This document shows positions 52,424 to 61,536 of a DNA stretch of 64,000 nucleotides, piece after piece. Source of the stretch: Rhodomicrobium vannielii ATCC 17100 (GTDB taxonomy: Bacteria > Pseudomonadota > Alphaproteobacteria > Rhizobiales > Rhodomicrobiaceae). The stretch's first letter is position 1. Every line of letters begins with the position of its first letter. A model generated the notes under the pieces. That model had not been told where the DNA came from, searched no databases, and worked only from the letters and a program-made list of their open reading frames with translations. Both the position numbers and the translations under genes were made by a program. The stretch covers positions 2,449,501-2,513,500 of the forward strand of contig NC_014664.1 of NCBI RefSeq assembly GCF_000166055.1, read 5' to 3'.

Positions 52424-52450
52424 ATGGCCGGGGCATGCCCGGCCATTTTT
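52424..52450 (+). terminator. Intrinsic terminator of ilvC
   Basis: ATGGCCGGG-gcatg-CCCGGCCAT is a perfect 9-bp stem followed by TTTTT. It lies between ilvC and the convergent GNAT gene; the T-run is on the plus strand. Confidence 0.85.
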
Positions 52451-52465
52451 AATGGGTCGCTGTGT

Positions 52466-53041
52466 TTAAGCCACTGGCTCCGAATGAACCGGCAGGTCGA
52501 TCATCGCCATGACGAAGCCGCTGGTGTCGTCCACGGCCTCCTCCCACAGGGAGATGTAGGTGGGCAGCGCCGGTAACACGCGCCCGACGACTTCGCCGTG
52601 ATCGAACAGCAGTTCCGCCTCGTACTTCCGGCAGATCCGCTGCATCTTGTGGTTCTCGGCGAGGCAGTTCATGTAGAGGCGCTGAATGCCCCGGTTCCGC
52701 GCCGCACGGATGATGCGGCCGAGAAGCTCGGTGCCGACGCCTCTGTTCTGATAGTCATGCTCGACCGAAAACGCGCCTTCGGCATCCGCCGACCAGGCAT
52801 CGCCGATCTGCCGCATTTCTGCCGCGGCGCGCAGTTCTCCTTCGACGAAGAAACCGTAGACGAGGCACTTCATTTCGCCCAGCCGCGAGGCATAGTCGAT
52901 GATGAAGGCATCACTCACAGCCATGCCGAAGCGCATCCGGCGACTGTCACGGTCAAGTCTCAAGAGGTGGTCGCGGAATTTGTCGGCCTCCGACAACCAC
53001 ATCTTTCTGATCGTTCCTCCCCAGAGGTGAGATTCAGGCAT
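52466..53041 (-). CDS. GNAT-family N-acetyltransferase
   Basis: A 191-residue acetyltransferase. The acetyl-CoA binding core is AEGAFSVEHDYQNRGVGTELLGRIIRAARNRGI (about 90-122) with the Q-N-R-G-V-G pyrophosphate loop, followed by LYMNCLAENHKMQRICRKYEAEL. The N-terminal half contains LSEADKFRDHLLRLDRDSRRMRFGMAVSD, a segment common to a Rhizobiales subfamily. Substrate unknown. ATG 53041 is preceded by AAGGAGGTTCC, an excellent ribosome site that fixes the start. Confidence 0.85.
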   Translation of the reverse strand: MPESHLWGGTIRKMWLSEADKFRDHLLRLDRDSRRMRFGMAVSDAFIIDYASRLGEMKCLVYGFFVEGELRAAAEMRQIGDAWSADAEGAFSVEHDYQNRGVGTELLGRIIRAARNRGIQRLYMNCLAENHKMQRICRKYEAELLFDHGEVVGRVLPALPTYISLWEEAVDDTSGFVMAMIDLPVHSEPVA

Positions 53042-53185
53042 TGAGGAACCTCCTTCTGGATGGTTGTGAGCCAAGTGTTCGGCTCCTTTGAACGTACAAT
53101 TGTAGCACGCGCTGTCATGTTGCAAGTGCGAAGAGCGCGAAACATAGGCGCATGGCACCTATGCCGCCGGATGAAAACCCCATGT

Positions 53186-53644
53186 TTACAATTGACCTGT
53201 GGACCCGAAGCCACCGGTGTTTCGCTTTGTCGCGGGGAGCTTTTCGGTAATCTCCAGCAACGCTCGCGCTATCGGGGCGATCACAAGTTGCGCGATCCTG
53301 AAGCCGCGCTCGATCGTGTAGGGCTCGCTGCCGAGGTTGATCAATAAAACGTGCAACTCTCCGCGATAATCGGAATCGATCGTGCCGGGGGCATTCAGAA
53401 CCGTGATCCCATGATGGAGCGCCAGACCGGAGCGGGGGCGCATCTGGCCCTCATACCCATGTGGCAGTTCCAGCGCGATGCCGGTCGGGATCAGCGCCCG
53501 TTCGCCCGGCGCGAGAAAGAGAGCGTGCCCCAGCTCCAGCGCCGCCGCCAGGTCGAGGCCGGCGGCATGCTCGCTGCAATAGGACGGCGCAGGCAACCCC
53601 TCGCCGTGTGGGAGCACGGTATATCGGACGACGACGTCGCTCAT
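53186..53644 (-). CDS. dut: Deoxyuridine 5'-triphosphate nucleotidohydrolase
   Basis: Dut hydrolyses dUTP to dUMP, keeping uracil out of DNA and feeding thymidylate synthesis. The 152-residue trimeric enzyme shows all five motifs: [38 protein letters not shown] and the glycine-rich C-terminal [10 protein letters not shown]. Its start overlaps the coaBC stop by 4 bases, a common arrangement that indicates translational coupling. Confidence 0.97.
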   Translation of the reverse strand: MSDVVVRYTVLPHGEGLPAPSYCSEHAAGLDLAAALELGHALFLAPGERALIPTGIALELPHGYEGQMRPRSGLALHHGITVLNAPGTIDSDYRGELHVLLINLGSEPYTIERGFRIAQLVIAPIARALLEITEKLPATKRNTGGFGSTGQL

Positions 53645-54963
53645 AAGTTTCCTTCGCGTTGGGAGGCGTTGCGCTGGCTTGTGCTGACATGCTCGGCCGC
53701 AGCGCGCATGAGCCGCAGCGCCACGTCGTCTTTGGACAAGGAAGGCCAGCTTTCCACGCCGTCGCGACGGATCACATGCACTTCGTTGTGATCGCCGCCG
53801 AAAATTCCGCGCTCCGGCGAGACATCGTTGGCGACGATCCAGTCGGCGCCCTTGCTCGCGAGCTTCTTCGAGCCGAGCGCGACCGCGTTACCCGTTTCGG
53901 CGGCGAACCCGATGACAAGCGGCGGGCGACCGGCACCACGGGAGGCGACGGTTTTAAGGATGTCGGGATTTTCGACAAGGCGAAGCTGCGGTGGCCCGTC
54001 CTCGCCTTTCTTGATCTTCTCCGCCTCGACAGCGGCGGCGCGCCAGTCCGCCACGGCGGCGGCGAACACCGCGATATCGGCCGGAAGCGCGGCATCGACC
54101 GCGTCGAACATGTCGCGCGCTGTTTCAACATGCACCGTTGCGACGCCCTTTGGATCGGGGAGCGCGGTCGGTCCGGCCACGAGCGTCACGCGGGCACCGA
54201 GGCGCGCAGCGGCGGCTGCGATGGCGTAGCCCTGTTTTCCGCTCGAACGATTGCCGATAAAGCGGACGGGATCGAGCGGCTCGTAAGTCGGCCCGGCGGT
54301 AACGAGCACGTGCCGCCCGGTCAGTGCGCCGCTGCTCGAAGCGCCGTCCTGAGGGGCTGTATCGCCTGTGCATTTGCTGCGCAGCGTGGGGCCGCTCTGA
54401 TGAGCGGGTCGCGCGGCGGCGTCCTCGCGCAAGATCGCGCTCGCTGCGCTGATGATCTCGTCCACCTCCGCCATGCGGCCAACGCCCCACTCGCCGCACG
54501 CCATGCCGCCCTCGTTCGGGCCGACGAAACGCACGCCATCGACGGCGAGTTGCGCGAGGTTGCGGCGCGTGGCCGGATGCGTCCACATGCGCCAATTCAT
54601 GGCGGGCGCGGCTAGAACGGGCTTGTCGCCCGCGAGAATAACGGTGCTAGCGAGGTCGTCCGCGATGCCGTGCGCCATCTTCGCCAGCAAGTTCGCCGTG
54701 GCGGGCGCAACGATGATGAGGTCAGCCTCGCGCGACAGGCGGATGTGACCGATCTCGGTTTCATTCTTGAGGTCGAAAAGCTCCGTGAACGCGGGCTCCT
54801 CGGACAGCACTGCCACCGAAAGCGGCGTCACGAACTCCTGCGCGGCGCGCGTCAGAACACAGCGAACCTTCGCGCCGCGTTCCCTCGCCCGGCGGATGAA
54901 GTCGAGGCACTTATAGGCCGCGATGCCGCCGCCGATGATCAGGAGGATGGATTTTCCGTGCAT
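53641..54963 (-). CDS. coaBC: Bifunctional phosphopantothenoylcysteine decarboxylase/synthetase
   Basis: CoaBC (Dfp) joins cysteine to phosphopantothenate and decarboxylates the product, steps 2 and 3 of coenzyme A synthesis. The 440-residue protein has the flavin CoaC domain with GGGIAAYK, His73 (IGHIRL), PAMNWRMW and Cys156 ([13 protein letters not shown]), then a linker with low-complexity residues (about 180-215), and the CoaB domain with [25 protein letters not shown] and NDVS. dut follows with a 4-base overlap. Confidence 0.96.
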   Translation of the reverse strand: MHGKSILLIIGGGIAAYKCLDFIRRARERGAKVRCVLTRAAQEFVTPLSVAVLSEEPAFTELFDLKNETEIGHIRLSREADLIIVAPATANLLAKMAHGIADDLASTVILAGDKPVLAAPAMNWRMWTHPATRRNLAQLAVDGVRFVGPNEGGMACGEWGVGRMAEVDEIISAASAILREDAAARPAHQSGPTLRSKCTGDTAPQDGASSSGALTGRHVLVTAGPTYEPLDPVRFIGNRSSGKQGYAIAAAAARLGARVTLVAGPTALPDPKGVATVHVETARDMFDAVDAALPADIAVFAAAVADWRAAAVEAEKIKKGEDGPPQLRLVENPDILKTVASRGAGRPPLVIGFAAETGNAVALGSKKLASKGADWIVANDVSPERGIFGGDHNEVHVIRRDGVESWPSLSKDDVALRLMRAAAEHVSTSQRNASQREGNL

Positions 54964-55055
54964 GTCCGGCGTTCCGATTGCGGCGAAATCCTACAGCGGT
55001 CTAAGGCGGGAGTCACCATCGGCGCGACGGCGCTCCGCTGCGAGCGCACGTCCGC

Positions 55056-55628
55056 TTACAGCGACTTTGCGCGGTCGCTTTCCGGCAGCGTACGATCCCC
55101 CTCGCCGAGCCGGCGCTGCATCAGAACGCTATCCACCCATCGGCCAAATTTGAACCCGGCGGAAACGAGAACGCCAGCCGGATGAAAACCCATACGCTTA
55201 TGCAACGCAATGGAGCCAGCATTCCCGCTGTCGCCGATAACCGCTACCATTTGCCGCCAAGGCCCGGCCTCGCACCGGGCAAGCAACTCCGCGAGAAGCA
55301 CGCTGCCGATGCCGCAGCCTCGCAGGCCGTCCGCCACATAAACCGAATCCTCTATCGTATAGCGATAAGCCGACCGCAGCCTGTAAAGCCCCGCATAGGC
55401 ATAGCCGACGACCGCGCCGCCGCGTTCCGCAACGAGATATGGCAAGCCGGAAGCGAGCACGCTTTCCCGGCGCATCGCCATTTCCTCCACGGAGGGCGCC
55501 ACCTCCTCGAAGCTTGCCAAGCCATCCAGCACATGATGCGCATAAATGGCGTGAACGGCGGCCATGTCGCACTCGCGCGCATCGCGAACCGAAACCGCTG
55601 CCGTATCCTGCGCGTCTCTTTTTATCAT
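55056..55628 (-). CDS. GNAT acetyltransferase, phosphinothricin acetyltransferase-like
   Basis: The 190-residue protein matches the Pat/YncA subgroup: VRDARECDMAAVHAIYAHHVLDGLASFEEVAPSVEEM, AYAGLYRLRSAYRYTIEDSVYVADGLRGCGIGSVLLAELLARCE and GSIALHKRMGFHPAGVL. Members acetylate phosphinothricin, methionine sulfoximine or methionine sulfone, often by chance activity; the natural substrate is unknown. ATG 55628 follows a GGGTGG site. It lies downstream of the S49 peptidase and a small membrane gene in the same direction. Confidence 0.83.
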   Translation of the reverse strand: MIKRDAQDTAAVSVRDARECDMAAVHAIYAHHVLDGLASFEEVAPSVEEMAMRRESVLASGLPYLVAERGGAVVGYAYAGLYRLRSAYRYTIEDSVYVADGLRGCGIGSVLLAELLARCEAGPWRQMVAVIGDSGNAGSIALHKRMGFHPAGVLVSAGFKFGRWVDSVLMQRRLGEGDRTLPESDRAKSL

Positions 55629-55726
55629 GCCACCCGTCGCCAAGTCGAAAGACGATGCACCGAAGCTAACGCTTTCGCCAAGCTTGCGCCAGCGTTTGAA
55701 CGGAGGGTGGAGAACGCTTCGGCGGA

Positions 55727-55921
55727 TCAGTCGGCGGGTCGATAGACGCCCGCCGCCGCGTCGAACATCAATGGAGTGGTTACGACCGGACGCGCTGCGC
55801 GCCGAATACGACGATCTGTCCGGCGGATTGCCGCCTCGACCCGGTCAGCCTCGCGCCTGAACCATCGCAGGGCGAAAACGAGCATCAACGCTCCCAACGC
55901 AACAGCAAAAACCTGAGACAT
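55727..55921 (-). CDS. Small single-pass membrane protein of unknown function
   Basis: The 64-residue frame has an N-terminal hydrophobic helix (VFAVALGALMLVFALRWF, about 4-21), then a strongly basic helix READRVEAAIRRTDRRIRRAARP and a short tail. The layout suggests an inner-membrane peptide with a cytoplasmic basic arm. It lies 44 bases downstream of the S49 peptidase gene on the same strand, so it is probably co-transcribed. ATG 55921 is preferred to the GTG before it. No family recognised. Confidence 0.6.
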   Translation of the reverse strand: MSQVFAVALGALMLVFALRWFRREADRVEAAIRRTDRRIRRAARPVVTTPLMFDAAAGVYRPAD

Positions 55922-55965
55922 CACACAACCCCGACAATTTACATGAACGCGTCGGCTTCCGCCGA

Positions 55966-56889
55966 CTACAGCCCGAAGCGCGCCCAGATCGCACGCTCTT
56001 CGAGAGCAGAGATCAGATCATCAGCAAAACCTTGTGCGAAGCTGATGCCCATCCCTGTGCCGGAAACCGAGACGCCCACTCCCGCTTTCCGCCTGAAGAA
56101 TCCGCGCTCTGTGGAGATAAGCTTAAGCCGCACTTTATCTCCGTACTCCGAGCGCATCTTTGCCCTGAGATCAATGATGCCATCGATCAGGCCAAGTTCA
56201 AGGGCCTGCCTTCCGGCCCAGAACTCACCTGTGAATAAGTTATCGCCTGAATTGGCGATCCGGTCGCCACGGCTTTCCTTCACGAGCGCGATGAAGTCTT
56301 CATGGACGATGGCCTGAAGGCGCTTAAGTCGCGAAATTTCCTCCGGCTTTTCTGGCCGGAACGGATCGAGCTGCATCTTGTTTTCGCCGGACGTGTAGAC
56401 ACGCCGGTCGATGCCGAGCTTGTGGATAAGGTGGACGAAGCCGAACCCCGCCGAGATCACGCCGATGGAGCCGACGATCGATGAGCCGTCCGCGTAAATC
56501 TCATCCGCCGCGCACGCGATCATGTAGCCGCCCGATGCCGCCACGTCTTCGCAGAAGGCATACACCTTCTTGTCGTGCTCCTCCTTGAGCGCGACGATGC
56601 GGTCGTAGATGAGGCGCGACTGAACGGGCGACCCGCCAGGCGAATTGATCTGAAGGATGACCGCCGGTCCCTTGGCGGCGAACGCGCGGTCGAGCGCGGT
56701 GGCGCAGCCCGAAAGCGTCAGCCCTTGCCGCAGCGGCGAGGCCGCACCGATGGCTCCGCTCAGACGCACAACGGGAATGGTCGTCCTGCTGCTAGAGAAA
56801 AGGTTGCCCGGAAAAATGTTGCCCCACATCGAGGTGTTGGGGCGAGTGGCCGGAGATGACTCGCTATCGACGTCCATGGAAACCCGCAT
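55966..56889 (-). CDS. S49-family serine peptidase (SppA/SohB-like)
   Basis: The 307-residue protein is a signal-peptide-peptidase-like Ser/Lys enzyme. Residues 38-60 (IPVVRLSGAIG) open the S49 domain, ILQINSPGGSPVQS forms the oxyanion region, the catalytic Ser lies in EDVAASGGYMIACAAD (about 122) and the general-base Lys in TSGENKMQLDPF (about 170). I see no clear N-terminal membrane helix, unlike E. coli SppA and SohB. It probably clears signal peptide remnants or small membrane fragments. GAGG precedes ATG 56889. Confidence 0.88.
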   Translation of the reverse strand: MRVSMDVDSESSPATRPNTSMWGNIFPGNLFSSSRTTIPVVRLSGAIGAASPLRQGLTLSGCATALDRAFAAKGPAVILQINSPGGSPVQSRLIYDRIVALKEEHDKKVYAFCEDVAASGGYMIACAADEIYADGSSIVGSIGVISAGFGFVHLIHKLGIDRRVYTSGENKMQLDPFRPEKPEEISRLKRLQAIVHEDFIALVKESRGDRIANSGDNLFTGEFWAGRQALELGLIDGIIDLRAKMRSEYGDKVRLKLISTERGFFRRKAGVGVSVSGTGMGISFAQGFADDLISALEERAIWARFGL

Positions 56890-57049
56890 GACATTCGCCT
56901 CGTCGCTACGCGCCGGAGAAACGCGGCTTGGTAAATTTATGACACATGTGTGTATGTGAACGAGGTTAACAAGCCATACCCGGTCGAGTTGCGGCTGGAA
57001 CCTGTGGCAAAGCGCGCACGCCTGAAGCGCCGCAGCGCGACCGGCCTTC

Positions 57050-57817
57050 TCAAACGCGAAGCGAAAGCGATTGGCCGTGACGTAAGATCGCGGTCGCTGC
57101 CGCCGTCGGAGCGCCGTCCGCCTCGTGAAGAACGACGCCCGGAAGGATCGAGGCCGGCGCGCGGCTTCCCTTTATGCCGCTTACGATGACGCGGATCGCG
57201 GGCGCGCCGGCCTTCGGATGAAGCGGCAGGATGCTCAACGCCCCGAAGCGCCTGTCGAACGCCGCGAGGATCTGCGGCAAAGCGTCCGCCGTGTGGATCA
57301 CGGTTGCGCTGGCGGACGGGCGGGCGGCGGCCGCGAGGAAGCGCGCCCAGTCTTCGAAGCCGCCTTCCGCCATGGCACGGGCGCGACCGTTTCGCGCGTC
57401 TTTGGAAGGGCGAGTGCGGCCATGCTCGAAGAACGGCGGATTGGCAATGACGTGGTCGTAGGCCTCGCGGAAAAGGCCCGCCGCTTCGAGCTCGGTCCAG
57501 GAGGCGGTGAGATCGGCGTTGGCGATAGTAAACTGTGCGGCGAGGTCGTTTTCGGTCGCGTTCTCCCGCGCGAGCGCCGCAAGCCCGGCGTCGATTTCAA
57601 CGCCAGTTACGCTCACGCCCGGAACGCGCGCGAGGAGACATAAAGAAGCCGCGCCCGCGCCGCACCCCGCTTCAAGCACCCGCTCGCCCGCCTGCGCAGG
57701 ACACGCCGCCGCCAGAAACACGGCGTCGAGCCCGGACCTGAAGCCCGGCTTCGGTTGCCGGACCATCACCCGCCCATCGAGAAAGGCATCACACGTGAAA
57801 GTGACCGGACTCGTCAT
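57050..57817 (-). CDS. Class I SAM methyltransferase, TrmN6-like
   Basis: The 255-residue protein has a SAM-binding Rossmann fold (VLEAGCGAGAASLCLLARVPGVSVTGVEID, about 47-76) and the catalytic NPPF motif (VIANPPFFEHG, about 121), typical of N6-adenine or glutamine methyltransferases. The opening CDAFLDGRVMVRQPKPGFRSGLDAVFLAA matches tRNA1(Val) A37 N6-methyltransferases of alphaproteobacteria. It is in the usual neighbourhood between the S49 peptidase and DUF2007 genes. Substrate assignment is by resemblance only. Confidence 0.83.
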   Translation of the reverse strand: MTSPVTFTCDAFLDGRVMVRQPKPGFRSGLDAVFLAAACPAQAGERVLEAGCGAGAASLCLLARVPGVSVTGVEIDAGLAALARENATENDLAAQFTIANADLTASWTELEAAGLFREAYDHVIANPPFFEHGRTRPSKDARNGRARAMAEGGFEDWARFLAAAARPSASATVIHTADALPQILAAFDRRFGALSILPLHPKAGAPAIRVIVSGIKGSRAPASILPGVVLHEADGAPTAAATAILRHGQSLSLRV

Positions 57818-57832
57818 AGTGATTTTGCGATA

Positions 57833-58084
57833 TTACGCCTGCAAGACGCCGCTGGAGACCGCCCGCCCCGCGATCTGATCGCCAAGGTCGGCGTCCGTGA
57901 GGAGCTTGGCGCATTCCTCCCAGTCTTCGGCGGCGACGAGAACGCGCCGGGGAAAAGCGCCGATCGATCCCTCTATAGAACTCACGTGGACGTCCGCGAT
58001 GAGAACCGGAAACCCAGCGTCGCCTAACAAAGAGTTGACATAACTGAGGAGCACAATATCCGTAGTGCGCAACAACTCTTTCAT
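57833..58084 (-). CDS. DUF2007 small protein
   Basis: The 83-residue protein fits DUF2007, described as putative signal-transducing: RTTDIVLLSYVNSLLGDAGFPVLIADVHVSSIEGSIGAFPRRVLVAAEDWEECAKLL is a single small alpha/beta (PII-like ferredoxin) domain. ATG 58084 was chosen because MKELLRT starts the conserved region; an in-frame start at 58114 is possible. It sits just upstream of the TrmN6-like gene in the same direction and diverges from the polyprenyl synthase gene, an order common in Rhizobiales. Confidence 0.8.
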   Translation of the reverse strand: MKELLRTTDIVLLSYVNSLLGDAGFPVLIADVHVSSIEGSIGAFPRRVLVAAEDWEECAKLLTDADLGDQIAGRAVSSGVLQA

Positions 58085-58224
58085 TGAGCAAGCCTTTTCG
58101 GACAGGACAGGCATCCAGGGACATTAAGCCACGTGGCTAAGTTATCAAAGCGGTGTTTTTCTGGGATCCTGACGAGGTTCGCCCAGACCGTCATCATGCC
58201 CAAGCAGCCCATTCGGAGGAAATC

Positions 58225-59241
58225 ATGAACTTGGCGGCTCAAGTTCAGGAGCGCAGCGATCCGTCAGCGGCGCTCGAACCTCTTCTGCGGCTTGTCCATG
58301 ATGAAATGGGCGAGGTGAACAACATCATCCTGTCGCAGGCGCGGTCCGACGTCGCGCTGATCCCGGAACTCGCACGCCATCTGATCAATTCCGGCGGCAA
58401 GCGGCTGCGCCCGATGCTCACCATCGGCGCCGCGAAGATGTGCGGCTACGAAGGCACGGGGCACATCATGCTCGCGGCTTCGGTCGAGTTCATGCACACG
58501 GCGACGCTTCTGCATGACGATGTCGTCGATGAAAGCGACATGAGGCGCGGCAAGAAGAGCGCGCGCATGCTGTGGGGCAACCAGGCGAGCGTGCTCGTCG
58601 GCGATTTCCTGCTCGGGCAAGCGTTCCGCATGATGGTGGATGTCGGCTCGCTCGGCGCGCTGAAGGTGCTGTCGGAGGCGTCATCCGTGATCGCCGAGGG
58701 CGAAGTCTGGCAGCTTGCGGCATCGAAGAACCTCGCGACGACCGAGGAAGAATATCTCAACGTCATCATTTCGAAGACGGCGGCGCTGTTTGCCGCTGCG
58801 GCCGAGATCGGCGCGATCCTGACCAATCGCGGCCCCGAGGAACAGGCCGCGCTGCGGCTTTACGGCACCAACATCGGCCTCGCGTTCCAGCTTATCGACG
58901 ACGCGCTCGACTATTCGGGCGAGGCGGCGAGCCTTGGCAAATGCGTCGGCGACGATTTCCGCGAGGGCAAGATCACCTTGCCCGTGGTGCTTTCCTATCG
59001 GCGCGGGACGCCGGAGGAGCGCGCCTTCTGGCGGCGCACGCTACAGGAGGGCTCCATCGAAGACGGCGACCTTGAGCACGCCATTCAGATCATGCGACGC
59101 CATAACGCCATCGAAGAGACGATCCAGCGCGCGGTGTATTACGGCAAGGAGGCGCGCGAGGCGCTGGCCATCTTCCCCGCCGGCGAGGCGCGCAAGGCCC
59201 TGATCGACGCGGTCGATTTCAGCATCGCGCGTATGCATTAG
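58225..59241 (+). CDS. Long-chain polyprenyl diphosphate synthase
   Basis: The 338-residue trans-prenyltransferase makes the isoprenoid tail of ubiquinone. It has the first aspartate-rich motif LLHDDVVDESDMRRG (about 94) and the second LIDDALDYSG (about 222), GGKRLRPML before them and KTAALF in the middle. Small residues before the first DDxxD argue for a long product (octaprenyl to decaprenyl). CGGAGGAAATC fixes ATG 58225; the upstream frame is not supported. It is monocistronic. Confidence 0.92.
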   Translation: MNLAAQVQERSDPSAALEPLLRLVHDEMGEVNNIILSQARSDVALIPELARHLINSGGKRLRPMLTIGAAKMCGYEGTGHIMLAASVEFMHTATLLHDDVVDESDMRRGKKSARMLWGNQASVLVGDFLLGQAFRMMVDVGSLGALKVLSEASSVIAEGEVWQLAASKNLATTEEEYLNVIISKTAALFAAAAEIGAILTNRGPEEQAALRLYGTNIGLAFQLIDDALDYSGEAASLGKCVGDDFREGKITLPVVLSYRRGTPEERAFWRRTLQEGSIEDGDLEHAIQIMRRHNAIEETIQRAVYYGKEAREALAIFPAGEARKALIDAVDFSIARMH

Positions 59242-59378
59242 GTCAGCCTGCGATTTGGCGCGGAGAAGCTGATCGCGCTAAAACGCGCCGCGTCTTGATT
59301 TGCGGCGCGATAACCGAACCATGTGGACTCGCTCGACCCGCGGCGTCGAACGGTTCGGCCGACTCACCCCGCCGTAAA

Positions 59379-59396
59379 AATGAGCGATCGCTCATT
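59379..59396. promoter_or_regulatory. Perfect 18-bp palindrome upstream of purE
   Basis: AATGAGCGATCGCTCATT is fully self-complementary. It lies 84 bases before the purE start in a 238-base intergenic region. The length and symmetry are typical of operators for TetR-family or other homodimeric regulators. No such regulator gene is in the window, so the partner would be elsewhere. Confidence 0.6.
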
Positions 59397-59479
59397 GGCG
59401 CTGGAAAACGGGGTGAGAATTCAAACTGCGATCACAAAGCCGCTTCCGGTGCGCGCGATTCCGTGATTTGTAATTTCAT

Positions 59480-59977
59480 ATGACCAATGTCCCGCCCCCT
59501 GTCGCCATCATCATGGGCAGCCAGTCCGACTGGCCCGTCATGCGCGCCGCCGCAGCCGTGCTCGACGAACTCGGCGTACCATATGACGCGCGCGTTATTT
59601 CCGCTCACCGCACGCCGGAACGCTTGTATTCCTTCGCGAAATCGGCGCGAGGCGAGGGCTTCAAGGTGATCGTGGCAGGCGCCGGCGGAGCGGCGCATCT
59701 TCCGGGAATGACGGCGGCGCTCACCACGCTGCCGGTGCTCGGCGTGCCCATCGCGACGACCGCGCTGAAGGGCCAGGATTCGTTGCTCTCCATCGTGCAG
59801 ATGCCAGCGGGCGTTCCTGTCGGCACGCTTGCGATTGGCGAACCGGGCGCCACAAATGCCGGCCTTCTCGCCGCTTCGATCCTCGCGCTGGGCGACGCGG
59901 CACTCGCTGCCCGCGTGGAGGCGTGGCGCGCAAACCGCTCGGCCAAAGTGGCGGATAAGCCGAATGACGTTCCGTGA
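59480..59977 (+). CDS. purE: N5-carboxyaminoimidazole ribonucleotide mutase
   Basis: PurE moves the carboxyl group of N5-CAIR to C4 in purine synthesis, directly after PurK. The 165-residue class I enzyme has [11 protein letters not shown], the SAHRTPER motif with catalytic His, [12 protein letters not shown] and the conserved C-terminal [14 protein letters not shown]. purK starts 14 bases before its stop, so both are translated together. The 18-bp palindrome upstream may control it. Confidence 0.97.
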   Translation: MTNVPPPVAIIMGSQSDWPVMRAAAAVLDELGVPYDARVISAHRTPERLYSFAKSARGEGFKVIVAGAGGAAHLPGMTAALTTLPVLGVPIATTALKGQDSLLSIVQMPAGVPVGTLAIGEPGATNAGLLAASILALGDAALAARVEAWRANRSAKVADKPNDVP

Positions 59978-61064
59978 GCCTCTGCCGCCCGGCGCGACCA
60001 TCGGCATTTTCGGGGGCGGGCAACTCGGGCGTTTTCTTGCCGTAGCAGCCGCGAAGCTCGGCTTCCGGACGGCCGTCTATTCCTCGAAGGAGGACAGCCC
60101 GGCTTTCCAGGTCGCGTCGCAGCATTGGTGCGCATCCTACACGGACGAGGTCGCGCTCGCGGACTTCGCGCAGAACTGCGATGTGATCACTTTCGAATTC
60201 GAGAACGTGCCCGCCGCCGCGCTTCAGATCGCCGCGCTGCGAACGCCCGTTTGGCCACGTGCGCGCGCCGCTGCCATGACGCAGGATCGGATCGCTGAGA
60301 AGCGCTTCCTCACAGCGCTCGGCCTTGATACCGCGCCCTACGTTGTGGTCGAGACGGACGCCGATCTTGTCGCTGCCGCCGCGTTCCTCGCGCAGCACGG
60401 GCGTGGCATCCTCAAGATCGCGCGCGAAGGCTACGACGGCAAAGGCCAGGCGCGCGTGTCGAGCGAGGCGGAGCTTCGCGACGCGTTCGCGGACTTTGGT
60501 GCCGCGTGCGTGCTGGAAGGCATGGTCGACTTCGCGCTTGAGATTTCGGTGATCGCGGTGCGCGGAGCCGATGGCGCGGTATCGGCCTATGACTGCCCGG
60601 AGAATCGCCACCGGGACGGTATTCTTCATCAGAGCATCGTGCCGGCCGCATGCCCGCCCGCGCAGCAGGTCGCCGCGCAGGAAATTGCCGCCCGGATCGC
60701 GGCCGCGCTCGACTATCGCGGAACGCTCGGGGTTGAATTTTTTGTCATGCCCGGCGGCGAACACGTTCTCGTGAACGAAATCGCACCTCGCGTACACAAT
60801 TCCGGCCACTGGACGATGGAAGCCTGCGTCATCAGCCAATTCGAGAACCACATTCGCGCCGTCGTGGGGTGGCCCATCGGCAGCGTGGAGCGGCACTCCG
60901 ACGCGGTGATGACGAATCTCCTTGGCTCGGATGTGCTTGAGTGGCAGGACATTTTAAATCGCGATGCGGGTGCTTCCCTGCATCTCTACGGCAAGTCGGA
61001 GATCAAGGACGGTCGCAAGCTTGGGCATGTGACCCAATTATCACCGGTGGAAAAACAACCGTAA
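59964..61064 (+). CDS. purK: N5-carboxyaminoimidazole ribonucleotide synthetase
   Basis: PurK uses ATP and bicarbonate to carboxylate AIR. The 366-residue ATP-grasp enzyme starts [25 protein letters not shown], with [13 protein letters not shown] as nucleotide loop, EISVIAVRG, and the metal-binding [15 protein letters not shown] near 263. ATG 59964 overlaps purE by 14 bases. An intrinsic terminator follows about 65 bases after the stop, before rpsU. Confidence 0.97.
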   Translation: MTFREPLPPGATIGIFGGGQLGRFLAVAAAKLGFRTAVYSSKEDSPAFQVASQHWCASYTDEVALADFAQNCDVITFEFENVPAAALQIAALRTPVWPRARAAAMTQDRIAEKRFLTALGLDTAPYVVVETDADLVAAAAFLAQHGRGILKIAREGYDGKGQARVSSEAELRDAFADFGAACVLEGMVDFALEISVIAVRGADGAVSAYDCPENRHRDGILHQSIVPAACPPAQQVAAQEIAARIAAALDYRGTLGVEFFVMPGGEHVLVNEIAPRVHNSGHWTMEACVISQFENHIRAVVGWPIGSVERHSDAVMTNLLGSDVLEWQDILNRDAGASLHLYGKSEIKDGRKLGHVTQLSPVEKQP

Positions 61065-61130
61065 CGCTTCGCGCGCTACGTCAAGCTTAAATAGACAGAC
61101 AGGGTAAAGCCTGATAGAGTGCGCGCAATA

Positions 61131-61156
61131 GCCTGCACTTGTGCGGGCTTTTTTAT
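61131..61156 (+). terminator. Intrinsic terminator between purK and rpsU
   Basis: GCCTGCAC-TT-GTGCGGGC forms an 8-bp stem with one G-U pair, followed by TTTTTTATT. It ends 30 bases before the rpsU start, so either it stops purEK transcription and the rpsU promoter is upstream of or inside it, or it acts in the rpsU leader. Confidence 0.75.
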
Positions 61157-61184
61157 TCCAGCCCATCGAACCAAGGGAGTCAGC

Positions 61185-61415
61185 GTGCAGGTACACGTTC
61201 GCGATAACAATGTCGATCAGGCGCTGAAGGCGCTCAAAAAGAAAATGCAGCGCGAAGGTATCTTTCGCGAAATGAAGCTGCGCAACTATTACGAAAAGCC
61301 CTCCGAAAAGAGAGCCCGCGAAAAGGCCGAGGCCGTGCGCCGCGCCCGCAAGCTCGCTCGGAAGAAGGCTCAGAGAGAAGGCATCGTCGCTCCCGGCCGC
61401 GCCGCAGCACGATAA
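61185..61415 (+). CDS. rpsU: 30S ribosomal protein bS21
   Basis: The 76-residue basic protein bS21 binds the 30S platform and helps mRNA pairing with the anti-Shine-Dalgarno. The sequence [43 protein letters not shown] is canonical, with a basic tail longer than in E. coli, as in other alphaproteobacteria. GTG 61185 follows AAGGGAGTCAGC; an in-frame start at 61119 lies upstream of the terminator and is unlikely. Confidence 0.95.
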   Translation: MQVHVRDNNVDQALKALKKKMQREGIFREMKLRNYYEKPSEKRAREKAEAVRRARKLARKKAQREGIVAPGRAAAR

Positions 61416-61536
61416 GTCTTCGTTTCAGATTATACACAACCGGCGAAAGGTTTCGCGCCGCCATTCCGATTGTGGCCTCATTCGAGGCCCATTGTGGCGA
61501 CACTTGAGAACCTTTCGCGAGGGTGGAGCCTGTATT

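Noticed and set aside
61065-61184. 6S RNA or other Rfam RNA between purK and rpsU
   Set aside because: Only about 120 bases are available and the only fold seen is a simple terminator hairpin.
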